Part shown: positions 21,866-35,800 of the stretch, one piece after another
Layout: each line of letters opens with the position of its first letter
Numbering within the stretch: position 1 is the first letter of the stretch
DNA from: Malus domestica
Lineage: Eukaryota > Streptophyta > Magnoliopsida > Rosales > Rosaceae
Direction: 5' to 3'
Assembly: GCF_042453785.1 (NCBI RefSeq)
Contig: NC_091677.1
Span: forward strand, 34,517,001 to 34,581,000
DNA length: 64,000 nucleotides
Translations under genes and position numbers: made by a program
Notes under the pieces: generated by a model
What the model was told of the DNA's origin: nothing
Seen by the model: only the letters and a program-made list of their open reading frames with translations
The model's database searches: none

Positions 21866-23113
21866 TAGACATCATTCGGTATCTGGTGTAAACCAATTAC
21901 AAATTGGTTTGTCACTTCCACTGTGTTATGCCACTGCTTTTCACGTTATAAATAAATAAAGTAAAAACATAAAGCGAGGGAGCGATAACACTTCTCAATC
22001 TCTCTCCCATGCGTACCTTTACATGATTTGTTGCATTCATAATATTTGTACGCTTGTTCTGCTCCCATTAGAAAGGGCGAATAAAAACTGAACGTAATTT
22101 ACTTCCTCTGTTTGCTGGAGTAACCAATTGGTACTTGGTCTTTATTAACTTATTTCTAAGCAAAGATTAATTAACAAATTAGGTTATTTCTAAGCAAAGA
22201 TAAATCTTTAAGTTCCTAAAACCAATTCAAAACAAATCGTAATACCAAATTAAATTGGAAAATTTATAGGAAAATTTAGTGCAGAAAGTTTGAAGAGGTG
22301 GGTTTTTGGAACCGATATCAACCTGCCACCATCAACTGAAATTTGGATTGGTTGCGCCGCGGTCACCGCTGTCGTGGCCACCACCTAAAACTACTACATC
22401 CACCCTTACACTATTGCCAACATCACCACCGTCATCGCTGCCACCGTCAAGTATACACCACTCTCCACCAGCATTAATGCCCCTACACCGCCAATTACCC
22501 CATCAATGTCGATGCCACAGCTGCCAGCGCTGCCATCACCGTGGTTGTTGTCACCACTCTCACTACCATGTTCGTCTTTGTTATTGCATTTTTACTTTTC
22601 ATACCCACGACACTTTTAAAACTGTTATTTTTTATCCAATATTGAACTATTTTATTTTACAATTAATTATTCTTAAAATAAGCAACTTAAAAAATACACA
22701 GCAATTAGCCTTGATACATTTAAATGGAACTGGATCCTCTCCGAGGCAAACCCTTGGAATCCTGCTGAACGACAAACACGGACAGTTGGATTTCGATCCA
22801 ACGGTTACAAACAAGAACTCCTTTTAAAATTATAATAATTATACCATTGGATAGAAATCCAACTGCCATGTTTGTCGCTCAGCCTTGGCGTGGCAAATGG
22901 CAAATGAAATAAACCAAGAATCCCAAGAAAAAAACACGCTTTTCACGTTTAGTATAGTGCGAGGAGTGATTGAGGCGGAGTAAGGAGGAGGAGGGGCCTC
23001 GAGGACTCTCTTCTGCCCCACTTCGCTTTCGCACTCGCACATCAACTCAGCAACTCAGCAACTCCGTCTCAACAAAACAACATCTCGTCATCGACATCCA
23101 TCCCTCGCTCGCA

Positions 23114-23167
<54 letters not shown>

Positions 23168-23284
23168 TTAGGAAAGAGACATTTGTTTCCAGTTACCGTG
23201 GATAAGATGAGATGAGAAACTGAGGATTGGATTGGAGGTAATTATAAAATCCAGCTCTTTTCCTATTTCTAAATTCAATTGTAC

Positions 23285-23323
<39 letters not shown>

Positions 23324-23595
23324 GAGGATAGATTCCTTTGGTTTTTTTGTTGTTGTTGGATTTCTTTCCTATTTCTTCTACTTTGTAGTCAGTGAATCTC
23401 ATCCTTTCATCATCTTATGTTTGTATGCGGTCAGTCATTGGTCTGCCGTGTGCTTGCTTAGGGCAATTTTTGACCTACGACGACTAACTAGATTACTGAA
23501 ATAGCAATAGTAGTAGCACTACTAGAAGAAAGAAGGAAATCGTTTCGGTTGCCTGGTTTGTTTTTTATTTGATACCCAACAAAGAAACTAGATAA
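21866..23595. other. Intergenic; paladin promoter / 5' UTR with two (CT)n tracts
   Basis: After the cathepsin B stop there is AT-rich DNA and a CCACC/CATCAC low-complexity stretch (22310-22600) with no credible gene. Two CT microsatellites at 23117-23164 and 23287-23319 lie in the region expected for the paladin promoter and 5' UTR. CT-rich 5' leaders are common in plants. The sequence just upstream of the start may include a 5'-UTR intron; I could not decide. Confidence 0.55.
22764..22880. repeat. Inverted repeat (hairpin, ~40-bp arms)
   Basis: CGACAAACACGGACAGTTGG (22770) pairs with CCAACTGCCATGTTTGTCG (ending 22877). The arms continue through ATTTCGATCCAACGGT and ACCATTGGATAGAAAT around a ~36-bp AT-rich loop. 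It may be a small MITE. It lies ~720 bp upstream of the paladin start codon. Confidence 0.65.
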
Positions 23596-23820
23596 ATGAG
23601 CCATGTCGATACCAAAGGAGCCGGAGCAGGTAATGAAACTAAGAGGAGGATCAGTGCTGGGCAAGAAGACCATTCTCAAGAGCGACCACTTCCCAGGCTG
23701 CCAGAACAAACGCTTGTATCCCCACATCGATGGCGCTCCCAATTACCGTCAGGTCTCTTACTTCTCTTAAAATCAGCCAACCATTTTTCTTTTGATATGC
23801 TATGCATCCTTTTGGGTTAA
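23596..23820 (+). promoter_or_regulatory. Out-of-frame upstream ATG overlapping the paladin start
   Basis: The sequence is ATGAGCCATGTCG. The first ATG (23596) lies 7 nt before the conserved start (23603) and in another frame. It opens a reading frame of about 52 codons in exon 1 that continues into intron 1. Because it overlaps the true start it could lower initiation there. The start at 23603 is chosen because only that frame gives the conserved paladin N-terminus. Confidence 0.6.
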
Positions 23821-26800
23821 TGGATTCAATTTAGTCAGCACTTGTTTGTTTGATTGACCACTGGATCTATTGGTTGCTTTTAATGCTTCAATTCTACAAC
23901 TTCACGCATATGTAGACAATCACATACTTACCACTTACAACTTCACTTGATTTGTCACCAAAATGTACATTGTCAAGTAGTTGCCTCTTCAACCACGTCA
24001 AGCATCGTGGTCTCAGGTATATAAATCTGTCCGTAATCAGGTTCAACATATTTTCATTGTAGCATCCTAATGCTTACGTTTTAATGAAACTTGAATATTA
24101 CATGGAAACTTCTCTAAATCACTCGCACATGTTTCACGTCATTTCCCTTCTCATCCCTTGCGTTGTTTGATTTGTTTTCCTTCCATATTTATCCTCTTGG
24201 TTTATAGGCCGATTCGCTACATGTTCATGGTGTTGCCATTCCAACAATCGATGGAATCCAGAATGTTCTTAACCATATTGGAGCTCAACAAATTGATGGC
24301 AAGCGAGCACAAGTTCTTTGGATTAACCTTCGTGAGGAGCCGGTAAGGTTAATATGTTCCATGCTATTTCTACATGTCAGAGTTTGATTTCTTTCTTTCC
24401 TATATTGGAAGTTTGCACAATACAATTTGTGCAAATGACTAGCATCATATTTCAGTTATAAAATGTGCATCGTCTTTTTGATTGTTAATAACCAAAATAA
24501 TACATTATTGTAGGAAATCTTGTTTTCAGAATATAATAATGATCAAGTTTCAGCAGTTTAATCTCGAGTATGCAGTCACCCAATCCGGAACTAAATGCAG
24601 TTTTGGGAAGTTAATATTGAAAATTATTGTATAAACAAGAAACCTAAAAAGGTCGTACCCAGTGCACAAGGCTCCCGCTTTACGCAGGGTCTGGGAGAGG
24701 TGAATGTCGGCTAGCCTTACCCCCATTTTATGGAGTGGCTGCTCCCAAGTCTCGAACCCGAGACCTACCGCTCATGGGCGAAGGCACTTGCCATCGCACC
24801 AAGTGCGACCTCTTATAAACAAGAAACCTAAACTAGAAATTTAATGAATAGCTATTGACAGTCAAAAGCTAATGAGCTCAACTGTTTATGATGATATTGT
24901 GCCTATACATCAAGTAATAGCTCTTGGCTTCATCCTTTCACTGAATCCCGTTGTAATTGTAGTATTCAATGTTGCCCATTCTGCCAACTGGTGTGTCGAG
25001 CGACGGATGAATTTTCCAGACACTTTTATTTTTTTAATGAAATGAAATATTATTGCATATGACAATAAAATTACACAAGTGGACAATATGTCAATAAAGA
25101 AAAGCAGAAAGCAATCAACAAGATGACAAACAAAGTCCCCATAAAATTGTAAGAGCTAAGAAAATTCCATAAAGCGAACGAATAGAAGCTTTCCAATGAA
25201 GCCAAATAAAGGAAAAGATTCTTTAAATTCTGTAGAAACCGAATACCATAATAAAGACCATAAACGAACTTTATCCCACAACATTTGTCTTCTGGTATGA
25301 AAGATCTGAATAAAGGATCTGAATTTGATTTGTAAAGATCTGAATAAAGACCGTATCTGTCTACTGATTCTTATATGGTGGGCAGACCTTAATAAAGGAT
25401 CTGAATCTGACTTGTAAAGGATGGCAGAAAACTGTAAGGTTAATGGTGATCTGGCTTAAATTATTTAGGTTGTTTAGAGGATGGTTTGGTATGGAAAAAA
25501 GTTTAGGGTTTTCAAATCAGGAATTTCCTCTTAGGATTTGTACATTCCACTTACCTAAACGCATTATACTCTCTTGAATCCTCCCTCAAGTCCTAGCTTC
25601 TTTGGCCTCACTCGTCCAGTAAGGTCAAATTACTTCTTTTGAGTGTCCCGGGTAAAGTTGATGTCATTAGATGTTTCCAAACAACTTTGAGTGGAGTCGT
25701 TAAAAAAGAAGTTTGTACGTCACCACCCTTGCTTAATTATCATTGTGCTTGGCCACACAAGGCGTCACTTCCAGGTGACGACCTAGCTTTAACGCAATTT
25801 CATTTAAGATTCGTTATCTTAGGGATTCAATGTGAAAACAGAGTGTCGGCTGTCGATTACCTGACGCCCTCCACCTTCCTCCTTTATCCGAGCTGGGAAC
25901 CGGTAGCATGAGATAAACTTACATAGGCAAAGTTCTATTTACCCCACCAAAGAGGGACAAAAAGAATAGGAGAAAGCTAGGGCTTGAAAGGAATGGATTG
26001 TAGAGAGATACTTCAGAATGAATGAGTTGAATTCTTCTACCATAAGGTGGGTCTGTTGGTTGTATCAATTAGTAGAGTTCCCTTAAGCCCCAGTTTTCCG
26101 TGTAAATCCACCTCTCCCCTCTGGTCAACCAATTATTCCTTTTGTTTTTTAAGGGTGCATTTTTGGGCGTCTTTGTGTGCATATGCCTTCAGAATTTAGA
26201 GAGTTATCCTTTACTTTTATTTGGTCAAATTGGAAAGCCTCTGTATAGTGGTTGTATTTTTTATGCTGCTGACCACTTGTTCACCATTGTTGTATTAGTT
26301 TTTCATTAATAAAAGTTTGTTTCATATAAATAAAAAAGGGGATTAGATTTGCCATCTATTCCAAGATGTTTCCAAACATAGGACTAATCTAAAATAGTCT
26401 AGTCCTACTCCTTAATCGGTATATAAAGGTACTCTTAGACTTGCAAAATCTCATATAAAATTACCCTTGAGTATGCATTTTCTGACTTTACTTCATATCT
26501 TCAAACAGGTGGTCTATATTAATGGTCGCCCTTTTGTTTTGCGTGATGTGGAGAGGCCCTTTTCCAACCTTGAATATACGGTATGCTTTTTGTAAATGTA
26601 ATTTTACCATCAAATTTGGCATATTCGATGATTTAGTTATTAAATACTTGCCTTCATTACTTAAGAAGTAGTGAACGAATAACTGCATGGTCTAACATTA
26701 TCTATTATAAAATATAGTTCTTCTTTTTTTGTTGGGGGGGGGGGGGGGAGAATATGGTGGTTTTTTTCTTTTTGTTCTTTTGTTTTTACCCTTCTGCTTT

Positions 26801-29800
26801 TGTTTTGTATTGGGGTCGGGACTTAGAGAATATAGAGGATTGCTAATTATAATACATGCATAATGCTATTTGCATTGCAATGCACAAGCATGTCAACGTG
26901 TTAATTAGCCACATTTTCTGTTTCCTTCTAAATTGATTGTGGCTTTACAAAAACCATCAGGGAATTAACAGGGCTAGGGTTGAACAAATGGAAGCCCGGT
27001 TAAAGGAAGATCTTTTAACTGAAGCTGCAAGGTATCTCCTTTGGTTGTACGCTGAATTTACCTCTGGATGTTAGGAAATTGTGCACCATAAACTTTAACA
27101 TTTTCTCACGCCTGCTTTCTATGATATTGGACATTATTTCCACATCTGAAATAGCAGATATGGAAATAAGATCCTTGTCACTGATGAACTGCCAGATGGT
27201 CAGATGGTGGATCAATGGGAACCAGTGTCACGTGATTCTGTGAAGACACCACTAGAGGTATCTCATTGGAACAACTATCATAGATGGGAATGAGAGAACA
27301 GGTGAAAACCCACCTGTATACTTAATGTTAAGTAATTTATTTATTTTATTATTCTGTAGGTTTACGAGGAATTGCAAGAACAAGGATACCTTGTTGACTA
27401 TGAACGTGTTCCTATAACTGATGAAAAGTCACCTAAGGAGCTGGATTTCGATATTTTGGTTAGTTCATTTTCTAGTCGAACAGTACATGTAGCACAATTC
27501 TTTTCAGGCCAGGTAAAACCTGGGACCAAACCTCAATCAATTGGGTCCAAGAAGATGGGAACCAAGACCAACCGAACCTAAATTGGTTGGAGTGCATTAG
27601 TTCTTGGCATGACCATGAATTGAGCTGCACTCCTAGAGTTAAAGTCTGTTTGTGGTCTTGTGGTCATAGAATATTATCACCTTCCTGAATTACATTTGCT
27701 GATGTTTGCGCTTTATTTACTCTTTTATTCTTTGTATTCAGGTTCATAAAATTTCTCAAGCTGACATAAATGCAGAAATAATTTTTAACTGTCAAATGGG
27801 ACGTGGGCGAACTACAACGGGAATGGTGATTGCAACTTTGATATACCTCAACCGTATAGGAGCTTCCGGTAATCCTCTTACTCTATTCACTCAAATACTA
27901 ATTCTATTGAATTGACTCATTTCAGTCATCCGAAGGAGTTTTGTTGTTCTAGAACTTGTTAACTTGGTTAATCTATATTTCTTTTCTGAAGGAGTTTGTT
28001 TGTGCTATTCTAATGAAAATAGGATTTCCTCATATGCTCCTTCTTCTCTCCACCTCTTCCATTTCAAGTTTAAACAGTATTTATGTGATTTCTGATATTA
28101 GAAGACAATAATCACAAAGACAACATGGTTATAATCATCCAACTCATATCAGCCTCCCTGAACAGCCTCAAACCACAAGGACAACACATTTGGACAGCAA
28201 ATAAGCAAGTGGTCTAATTTTAAGTCTCACTTTTACTCAAAACACATCAATGTGGAGATTGACAAGAAAAAGGTCGTCTCCTTCTTGAAGCCATATACAA
28301 GTAATCAACCTCTTGTGACTAATTGATTATCTAAGCTAGCACCTGTAACTTGAGCGATACTTTAGCCTTCTAAATTAAATGAGAGGAAATAAATGGAGAA
28401 AGAGAAGAGTGTTCCATTAGTTGTCTTGAAAAGGATTTACAAGAGTATCTCTAACGACTCCGACCTCGAGATTCCCCTATTTCCTGTAAAAGGGACCGGA
28501 AAGGTAAAGCAAGAACCAGGACAGTAATGAAGTTAACTCCCACCTCCTGATCATTTAGGTTGTATTACAATTGGAAGATTCTGATCTCTCTCTATCTCAT
28601 TCCGGAAACAATATTTTATTTAAAAGCTTAAAGTCACAATACAAAACTTAGTGAACCAGATGTCAGAAACAAAATGATACAAATGTCAAAAGACAGATCC
28701 AAAATACACCTGTTACACTGTAATACAACTCTAAAAGCTACCCCACAGCAGCTCTCCAATCTAATAAAATTACAAAAAAAAAAAAGATAAAAAAATGAAA
28801 GATTCTAAAGGCTTGAGAAAGAGAAGCTCACAAGGAAACCTGACTTCTTCTCAAGAACTCTCCTGTGGTTTACCTCTGTAGTTTTAAAAAATTATGCTAT
28901 TCCTCTCCAGTCCAATTACCTCGAAACAGTTCCACAAAGTTCTATAATAGTACAAACACTTCCGGATATAGAAAGAGAAAACTTCCTCTGTAAGTTTTCC
29001 AATTGTGTTGAATGAATAAATCAGTTGCACAGATGTGAATATATATAGCCTTAGCTGTCTTAGGCTATTTACAAGAATACCCTCAACCACCTTAATACAG
29101 TTACTAACAAAACTAATTACATTTAGCTTTAACAAACTATTTAACATTAACTATATTGGATGACTTGTCATTCTCCCTAATACACCTCCTCAAACTAAAG
29201 GAGGAATCAGAGAGGATTCCAATTGGAAGTTTGGAACACAGATAAGAGAATCTGCTTCTAGACAAAGATTTGGTGTGGAGATCAGCTAATTGGTCTTCAC
29301 TGCAAACATAGTGAACTTTGATGAGATTTGCTAGTACCAACTCCCAGATGTAGTGATAGTCAATCTCAACATGCTTGGTTCGAGCATGAAAAATAGGATT
29401 AGATGCTAAAGAGATTGCTGAGATATTATCACACCATAGTGTAGGCAGTGTTGGTAGAGGGAAATGAAGATCTTTGAGAATTTTGCAGACCCAAGTGAGT
29501 TCTGCAGTAGTATGTGCTAAAGAACGATATTCAACTTTTGTAGAGGAACGAGCAACAATGCTTTGTTTCTTTGCACTCCAACTGATGAGATTAGAGCCAA
29601 GAAATACACTATCCACTGGTGGACCGCCTATCAAATGTGCAGCCAATCCAATCAGCATCCGAGTATGCTGAAAGATTGATAGGACTTTTAGTGAACCATA
29701 AACCATGGGAAATAGAACCTTTAAGAAATCTGAGGACCTTTTTTGCTGCTTGAAGATGTTCTCTTGGAGCATGCATAAATTAACATATCTGATTGACAGC

Positions 29801-32800
29801 AAATGCAAGATCCGGTCGAGTCCAAGTGAGATATTGTAACCCACCAACTATAAGTGAGATTTGATAAGAGAGGTCCACTGTGATCCAGTTTCTTAGAACC
29901 AAGAGGAGTGCAACAAGGTTTTGCACCCTCCATATTTGTTTTCTTAAAGAGATCAAGTAAGTACTTGGTCTGATGTAGAAAGAGTCCTTTGTTAGATTTG
30001 CGTACTTCCAACCCCAAGGAATAGTGTAAAGGACCAAGATCTTTCATTGGAAACTGAGTGCTAAGTTGTATAAACTGTTAACAGAGTTGAGAGTTGGGTC
30101 CAGTGACTAAGATATCGTCCACATAAACAAGGACAATGACCAAGGGCCATTAAGAACAAACAAAGAAGCATCAGATTGGGATTGGTGAAACCCAATTGTA
30201 TGAAGGGCTTGAAACAATTTATCAAACCAAGCTCGAGGAGCTTGTTTAAGACCATATAAGGATTTCTTCAGCTTGCAAACAAAACTGGGAGAGTTAGGAT
30301 CAATAAGACCAGGAGGTTGTTGCATGTAAACATCATCCTTTAAATCTCCATGAAGAAATGCATTGCTAATGTCTAATTTGTTCAAAAACCAATTATATTG
30401 GACATCAAGTGTAAGGAGAATCCGAATGGTAACTGGTTTAGCAACATGACTGAAGGTTTCTTGAAAATAAACTCCTTGCTGATGAAAGCCCTTTGCCACC
30501 AAGTTGCAGAGGATGAAATAATAGTCTTGCGGCGAGCCATAGATAACTCTTTGGTGAGTAAGAGACCATGGAGTTCATCAAGGGATGTAGAGGATAACCG
30601 CTGCATGATGGAATCAATAAAGGACTTGAATTCATCAGGCAATCCATGTAGTGTGGCAGCAATTAGGTCATGATCGGACATTGAAGCACCAGCAGCTTGT
30701 AAGGAATAAGCAATTTCCATGATTTGTTGAAGATACTTAGAGATGGACTGAGATCCTTTCTGAATTGATTGAAGTCGCGATCGCAATTGGTGAATGTGAG
30801 CCTCTGAAACTCCACCAAAGCGCTGTTCAAGCTTCACCCAGAGCTCGCGAGAAGAGGAAACCCCAACCGTGAACGGAATGATCTCTTCTGATAGGGTAGA
30901 ATTAAGCCAGATCAAGAGATTTTGATCCTTTTCATACCAATCCTAGAAGGCAGGGTTCATCGAGCGATCAGGCAAGAATGGTGAAGGAAAAATCTCAGTG
31001 CCATCAATGATACTAAGAAGTTTGTATCGCTTGAAAATTGGAGCAAACAGTGCTCGCCATGGCAAATAGTTGGATCTTTTCAGCTTGATCGACACTATAC
31101 TGCTGATGTTGTGAATCGTAAGAGAGGTATACGAATTCAGAGGACTTGGATTACAAGAAGAATTAGGGTTTTGGACCTAAGGGGAGATGATCGGAGAAGA
31201 CGATCCAGTTGGTGGCGATTCAAATTGAGCAGCCATATCTTGTAGAGATCAAGATTCAAGAGAGATCGGAGACGAAAAATAGAAGAATTAGAGAGAAGAA
31301 AGCAAGAATCGATCGAGAATCGATCGATTTGACGAGCTGAAGGGAAGGTCGATGTTGTGAAGCAGAATGGCTCTGATACCATATAGAAACAGAAAACTTC
31401 CTCTGTAAGTTTTCCAATTGTATTGAATGAATAAGTCAGTTACACAGATGTGAATATATATAGCCTTAGCTGCCTTAGGCTAGTTACAAGAATACCCTCA
31501 ACTACCTTAACTAATTACAGTTACTAACAGAACTAATTACATTTAGCTTTAACAAACTATTTAATATTAACTATATTGGATGACTTGTCATTCTCCCTAA
31601 TACTGGAACCCAACACTCATCCAAAGTCACACCCCTTCTCCGTTCAACACCCCAAAACGACAATAAGAAGAAAAAAAAGAAGGCAGTAAAATTATCTTTC
31701 CATGGACATCAATTTGAGGCTCTTGTCACAAAGTTGGATCCCAACCATTCTCATAAAGCCCATATTATATAATGACAGCATACGGAAGGGGATTTCTCTC
31801 TAATCGAAACCTTGAAAACCATTTTCCAAGCACCCTATAATTCTTAACCAAATTCCTCCCATTTCCTTCACCCGAGCCATTACTTTCATCAACTCAAATG
31901 ATCTATTTTCCTCTTCGCTACCCCCTCCCATGAAACATTCCTCATCTCTCTTTAGCCTCTTGGTCACATTACTGGAAATCTTAAAAAGTGAAAGGTGATT
32001 ACCGGTACGTGTTTAAAACCGAATGGATTACAGCCTACCACCTTGAGACAAAAATTCTTGGCTCCAACCATCTAGCCTCTTCTCCACATTTTCTACAACA
32101 GGATACCAAACGCTATTCCCTCTGTGTTGCCTTGTCATTTGAAGATAATCCTAAATGTGTCATAGGCCATCTCCTCACCTCACATAACAAAACTGAGACT
32201 AACTCCATCTTTTGAGTGTTTATCCCTGCCACTCAACACTCAGCTATTAATATTACTTTTGACTTCTGAGAAATACCAGAAGCTTCTCTTACCATTAGCA
32301 GATTCCTCCATTGAAAAATAAACCATGTTCTGCATTTTCTGCTGGTTTCTTGTGAGAGTCCTGGGCATATTTACAATAATTTCAGTTATCTTTTATTTTG
32401 GGTGTGTCTAGTTTAGAGAATTTCAAGTCCTTTATTGGTTACTTTTTTGTTGGTTATGCTTTTAAAGGATTTCATAATTGTATATTATTTTCAAATAAAA
32501 TAGGTATTCCAAGAACCAATTCAATTGGAAAAATTTCTGAATCCAGTGAAATTGTTGGTGACAATGTTCCAAGTTCAGAAGATGCGATTCGTAGAGGTGA
32601 ATATGCTGTCATAAGAAGCTTGATTCGGGTATTAGAGGTATTTGATATCTTCTTTTGCTGCCTATGGTTATGTTAAATGGTTAAGATATTCTCAAGTATT
32701 TTATTAATCAACAACATGCCTTTAGGGTGGCGTTGAAGGCAAGAGACAAGTGGATAAAGTCATTGACAAGTGTGCCTCTATGCAGGTATAGTTTCAATCC

Positions 32801-35800
32801 TTTATTTATTAACTTTATGGTACAGCATCTCAGTACATGTTTTACCTTTGCATGAATTTATTTTTTCCTTTTTGGATAGATGATTTTATTGCTTCATGTT
32901 ATCTAAGATTTTGATGGTTTATCTTAAGAGTTTGATGTTTCTATCTATTGAATCTAAGTACAGAACTTACGTGAAGCAATTGCTACTTATCGCAATAGTA
33001 TTATGCGCCAGCCAGATGAGATGAAAAAGGAAGCATCACTTTCATTTTTCATGGAGTATTTGGAACGATACTACTTCCTTATATGCTTTACCGTGTACAT
33101 TCATTCAGAGGGAGCAGCCCTCCGTTCTAGTTCCTGTGATTATATTGGTTTTGCTGATTGGATGAAAGCTAGGCCTGAATTGTATAGTATTATTCGCAGG
33201 TAAAAATAACAGGTGTAGCATTTGAGTTTTCATTTCTTTTTTTATACCATCTTTGGTAATTTTTCTTTTCTTATCTACTAAGGTACAAATAAGATGAAAC
33301 TTAGTTAATAATTACTTTATGTTCATGGCTTTTTGCGAATTCATAAATGAAATATAGCACAGCTTAGTTATTGGGACACCATCTGGTTAAGTTCTTTTGC
33401 TTCAATTTCTCTTGGTTGTAGGCTTCTGAGAAGAGATCCAATGGGTGCACTTGGATATGCAAGTTTGAATCCATCTTTAAAGAAGATTGCTGAATCTGCT
33501 GATGGTCGGCCTTGTGAGATGGGTGTAGTTGCTGCCTTGAGAAAGGGCGAGGTTCTTGGTAGTCAAACAGTTCTGAAAAGTGACCACTGTCCTGGTTGTC
33601 AAAACCAAAATTTACCAGAAAGAGTGGATGGTGCCCCTAATTTCCGAGAGGTCCCTGGATTTTCTGTTTATGGAGTTGCAAATCCAACAATTGATGGTAT
33701 ACGATCTGTCATCCACAGGATTGGTAGCTCCAAAGATGGCCGCCCAGTTTTTTGGCATAATATGAGAGAAGAACCTGTTATTTATATCAACGGAAAACCA
33801 TTTGTACTTCGTGAGGTTGAAAGGCCTTACAAAAATATGCTCGAGTACACGGTAATTTTTTGTCTTAGTTTTACCTTTCATGTCACATCTATATGATATT
33901 TATTGGAAATAAAAAATGAAGCAGTACTTGTTGCTTGGAGTTAACTTTAACCATCAGACACTTTGCATGGTAGTTTATACTCAAAAGTTGTTTGATCATA
34001 CCATAAAATGCAATTTTCTCCTTGCAGTATAAAGCTAGATTAAATTAATAACTTGCTATATGCTACAAGGAGCAAAATGGACTCTTCTACGGCATAGGTA
34101 GTACACTTTGCATGGTACTTTAATCATCTTCATACTGTCAAAATACATGTCTAGCTGTATGCAAATGTGTTACCTTGCCAGATAATTGGGCATCATGAGA
34201 TGCTTTTGTTGCCTGAAGATTGGTGCAATTCATTGTTTGAGAATTTGAGAACATAAGCATGTTATGGTAATAAAAGAAAATATTATCCTTTATATACGTT
34301 GGACTGTCAAAAAGCAACATGTCCAGAAAATGAGTGTAGGAGAGATGAGAATGCTTCGTTGGGTGTGTGGGCACATGAGAAAGGATAGGATTAAGAACGA
34401 GGATATCTGAGGTAAAGTAGGAGTGGCCACAATTGAAAATAAGATAAGAGAAAATCGGTTAAGATGGTTTGAACACATGAATGGAAGACCTATGGATGCT
34501 TCGGTTAGAAAATGCAACTAGGAGACGGAGGCTCAGGGCAAAAGGGGTAGAGGAAGACCTAGGAAGATTGGGAAAGAGACTATAAGAAAAGATAAGGAGT
34601 ACTTGGAGCTAACGGAAGACTTGGCGCAAAACCGAGCGCAATGGCGTTCTAAGATTCATACAGCAGAGTCTCTCTTGTGGGGGAATGATAAACATAACCA
34701 CCCGCTGGCATCTAGACAATATTTACTCCTGAGGACAGCATGTCAAATGGATTTGCTCCTTGATCACATCCATAATGTATATATTATACCACCTAATAAC
34801 GATACCACATTGACTCTACATTCCACCCTGAGTCTGGTCCTATTCCAATAGGTATAAAACCAATTCCCACTTCACCATGTACTAACCCTTTCTCCTCTGC
34901 CCTTCCCTAAATGATCTCTAATTTACCTTGCACGCGATTTGGAATTTTGAAGAAAGACATGGTATGCCAGTGAATTTTCCAGAACCTCTTTCGTTAATAA
35001 ACAGGAAAAAGAAAATTGCACAAAACTAAGCCTCCCACCCCTAGATAACAAGCATTTCCTTGATCTTTCATCTAGTCATACTTATATTAGAAATAGAAAT
35101 AATTATTAACAGAACTGTCGTGCAGTGTCCAGTTTTATTGCACCAGTCCATAATTAATTTTTTTTTAATCATATGAAGACAGATGTCTTTACAGTTATGG
35201 ATGATTTGTACTACAAAAGGGAAAGAGTAAATGGCTCTCTTCTCAGACCTTTGATTCCATTGAACTTTAACAAGAGTGAACAGAATACGGACCTCAACCT
35301 AGGCACATTTGGGGTTTCAAGCACAAAGATGTTGTAGCATGAACATGGCATCTAAGACCCATATAAGGGTAAAATCTCAAGGCGTAATTACAACTGTCAT
35401 CATTGGTACAAATGGCTTTGTTTTTGTTCCTTTTTGAGGTAGATATTGAAACTATGATCTATTTTTCCAGGGTATTGATCGTGAGAGGGTGGAGAGGATG
35501 GAAGCTCGGTTAAAAGAAGATATCTTGCGAGAAGCCGATCATTATGGGGGTGCCATAATGGTTATTCATGAAACAGATGATGGGCAAATATTTGATGCTT
35601 GGGAGCATGTAAATTCTGAGGCTATTCAGACCCCGCTAGAGGTTTTTAAAGGTTTGGAGGAAGATGGTTTTCCTATCAAGTATGCGCGTGTACCCATAAC
35701 GGATGGTAAAGCTCCCAAAAGTTCTGACTTTGACACATTGGCTATTAATATTGCTTCTGCTTCCAAGGACACTGCTTTTGTTTTCAATTGCCAGGTTCAC

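Noticed and set aside
22306-22827. 173-codon ORF between the cathepsin B and paladin genes
   Set aside because: His/Pro/Ser/Thr-rich low-complexity translation from CCACC/CATCAC repeats, followed by a hairpin. No family recognised and no splice context.
22970-23504. ORFs across the (CT)n tracts
   Set aside because: Leu-Ser / Arg-Glu dipeptide translations of the microsatellites in the probable paladin 5' region.
24649-24813. tRNA gene
   Set aside because: A tRNA-like promoter is present, but the whole unit with target duplications is a SINE.
26735-26749. Poly-G run as a structured element
   Set aside because: A simple homopolymer in an intron whose length is unreliable in assemblies; no G-quadruplex spacing.
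29474-29671. Plus-strand ORF in paladin intron 7
   Set aside because: Antisense of the copia RNase H domain.
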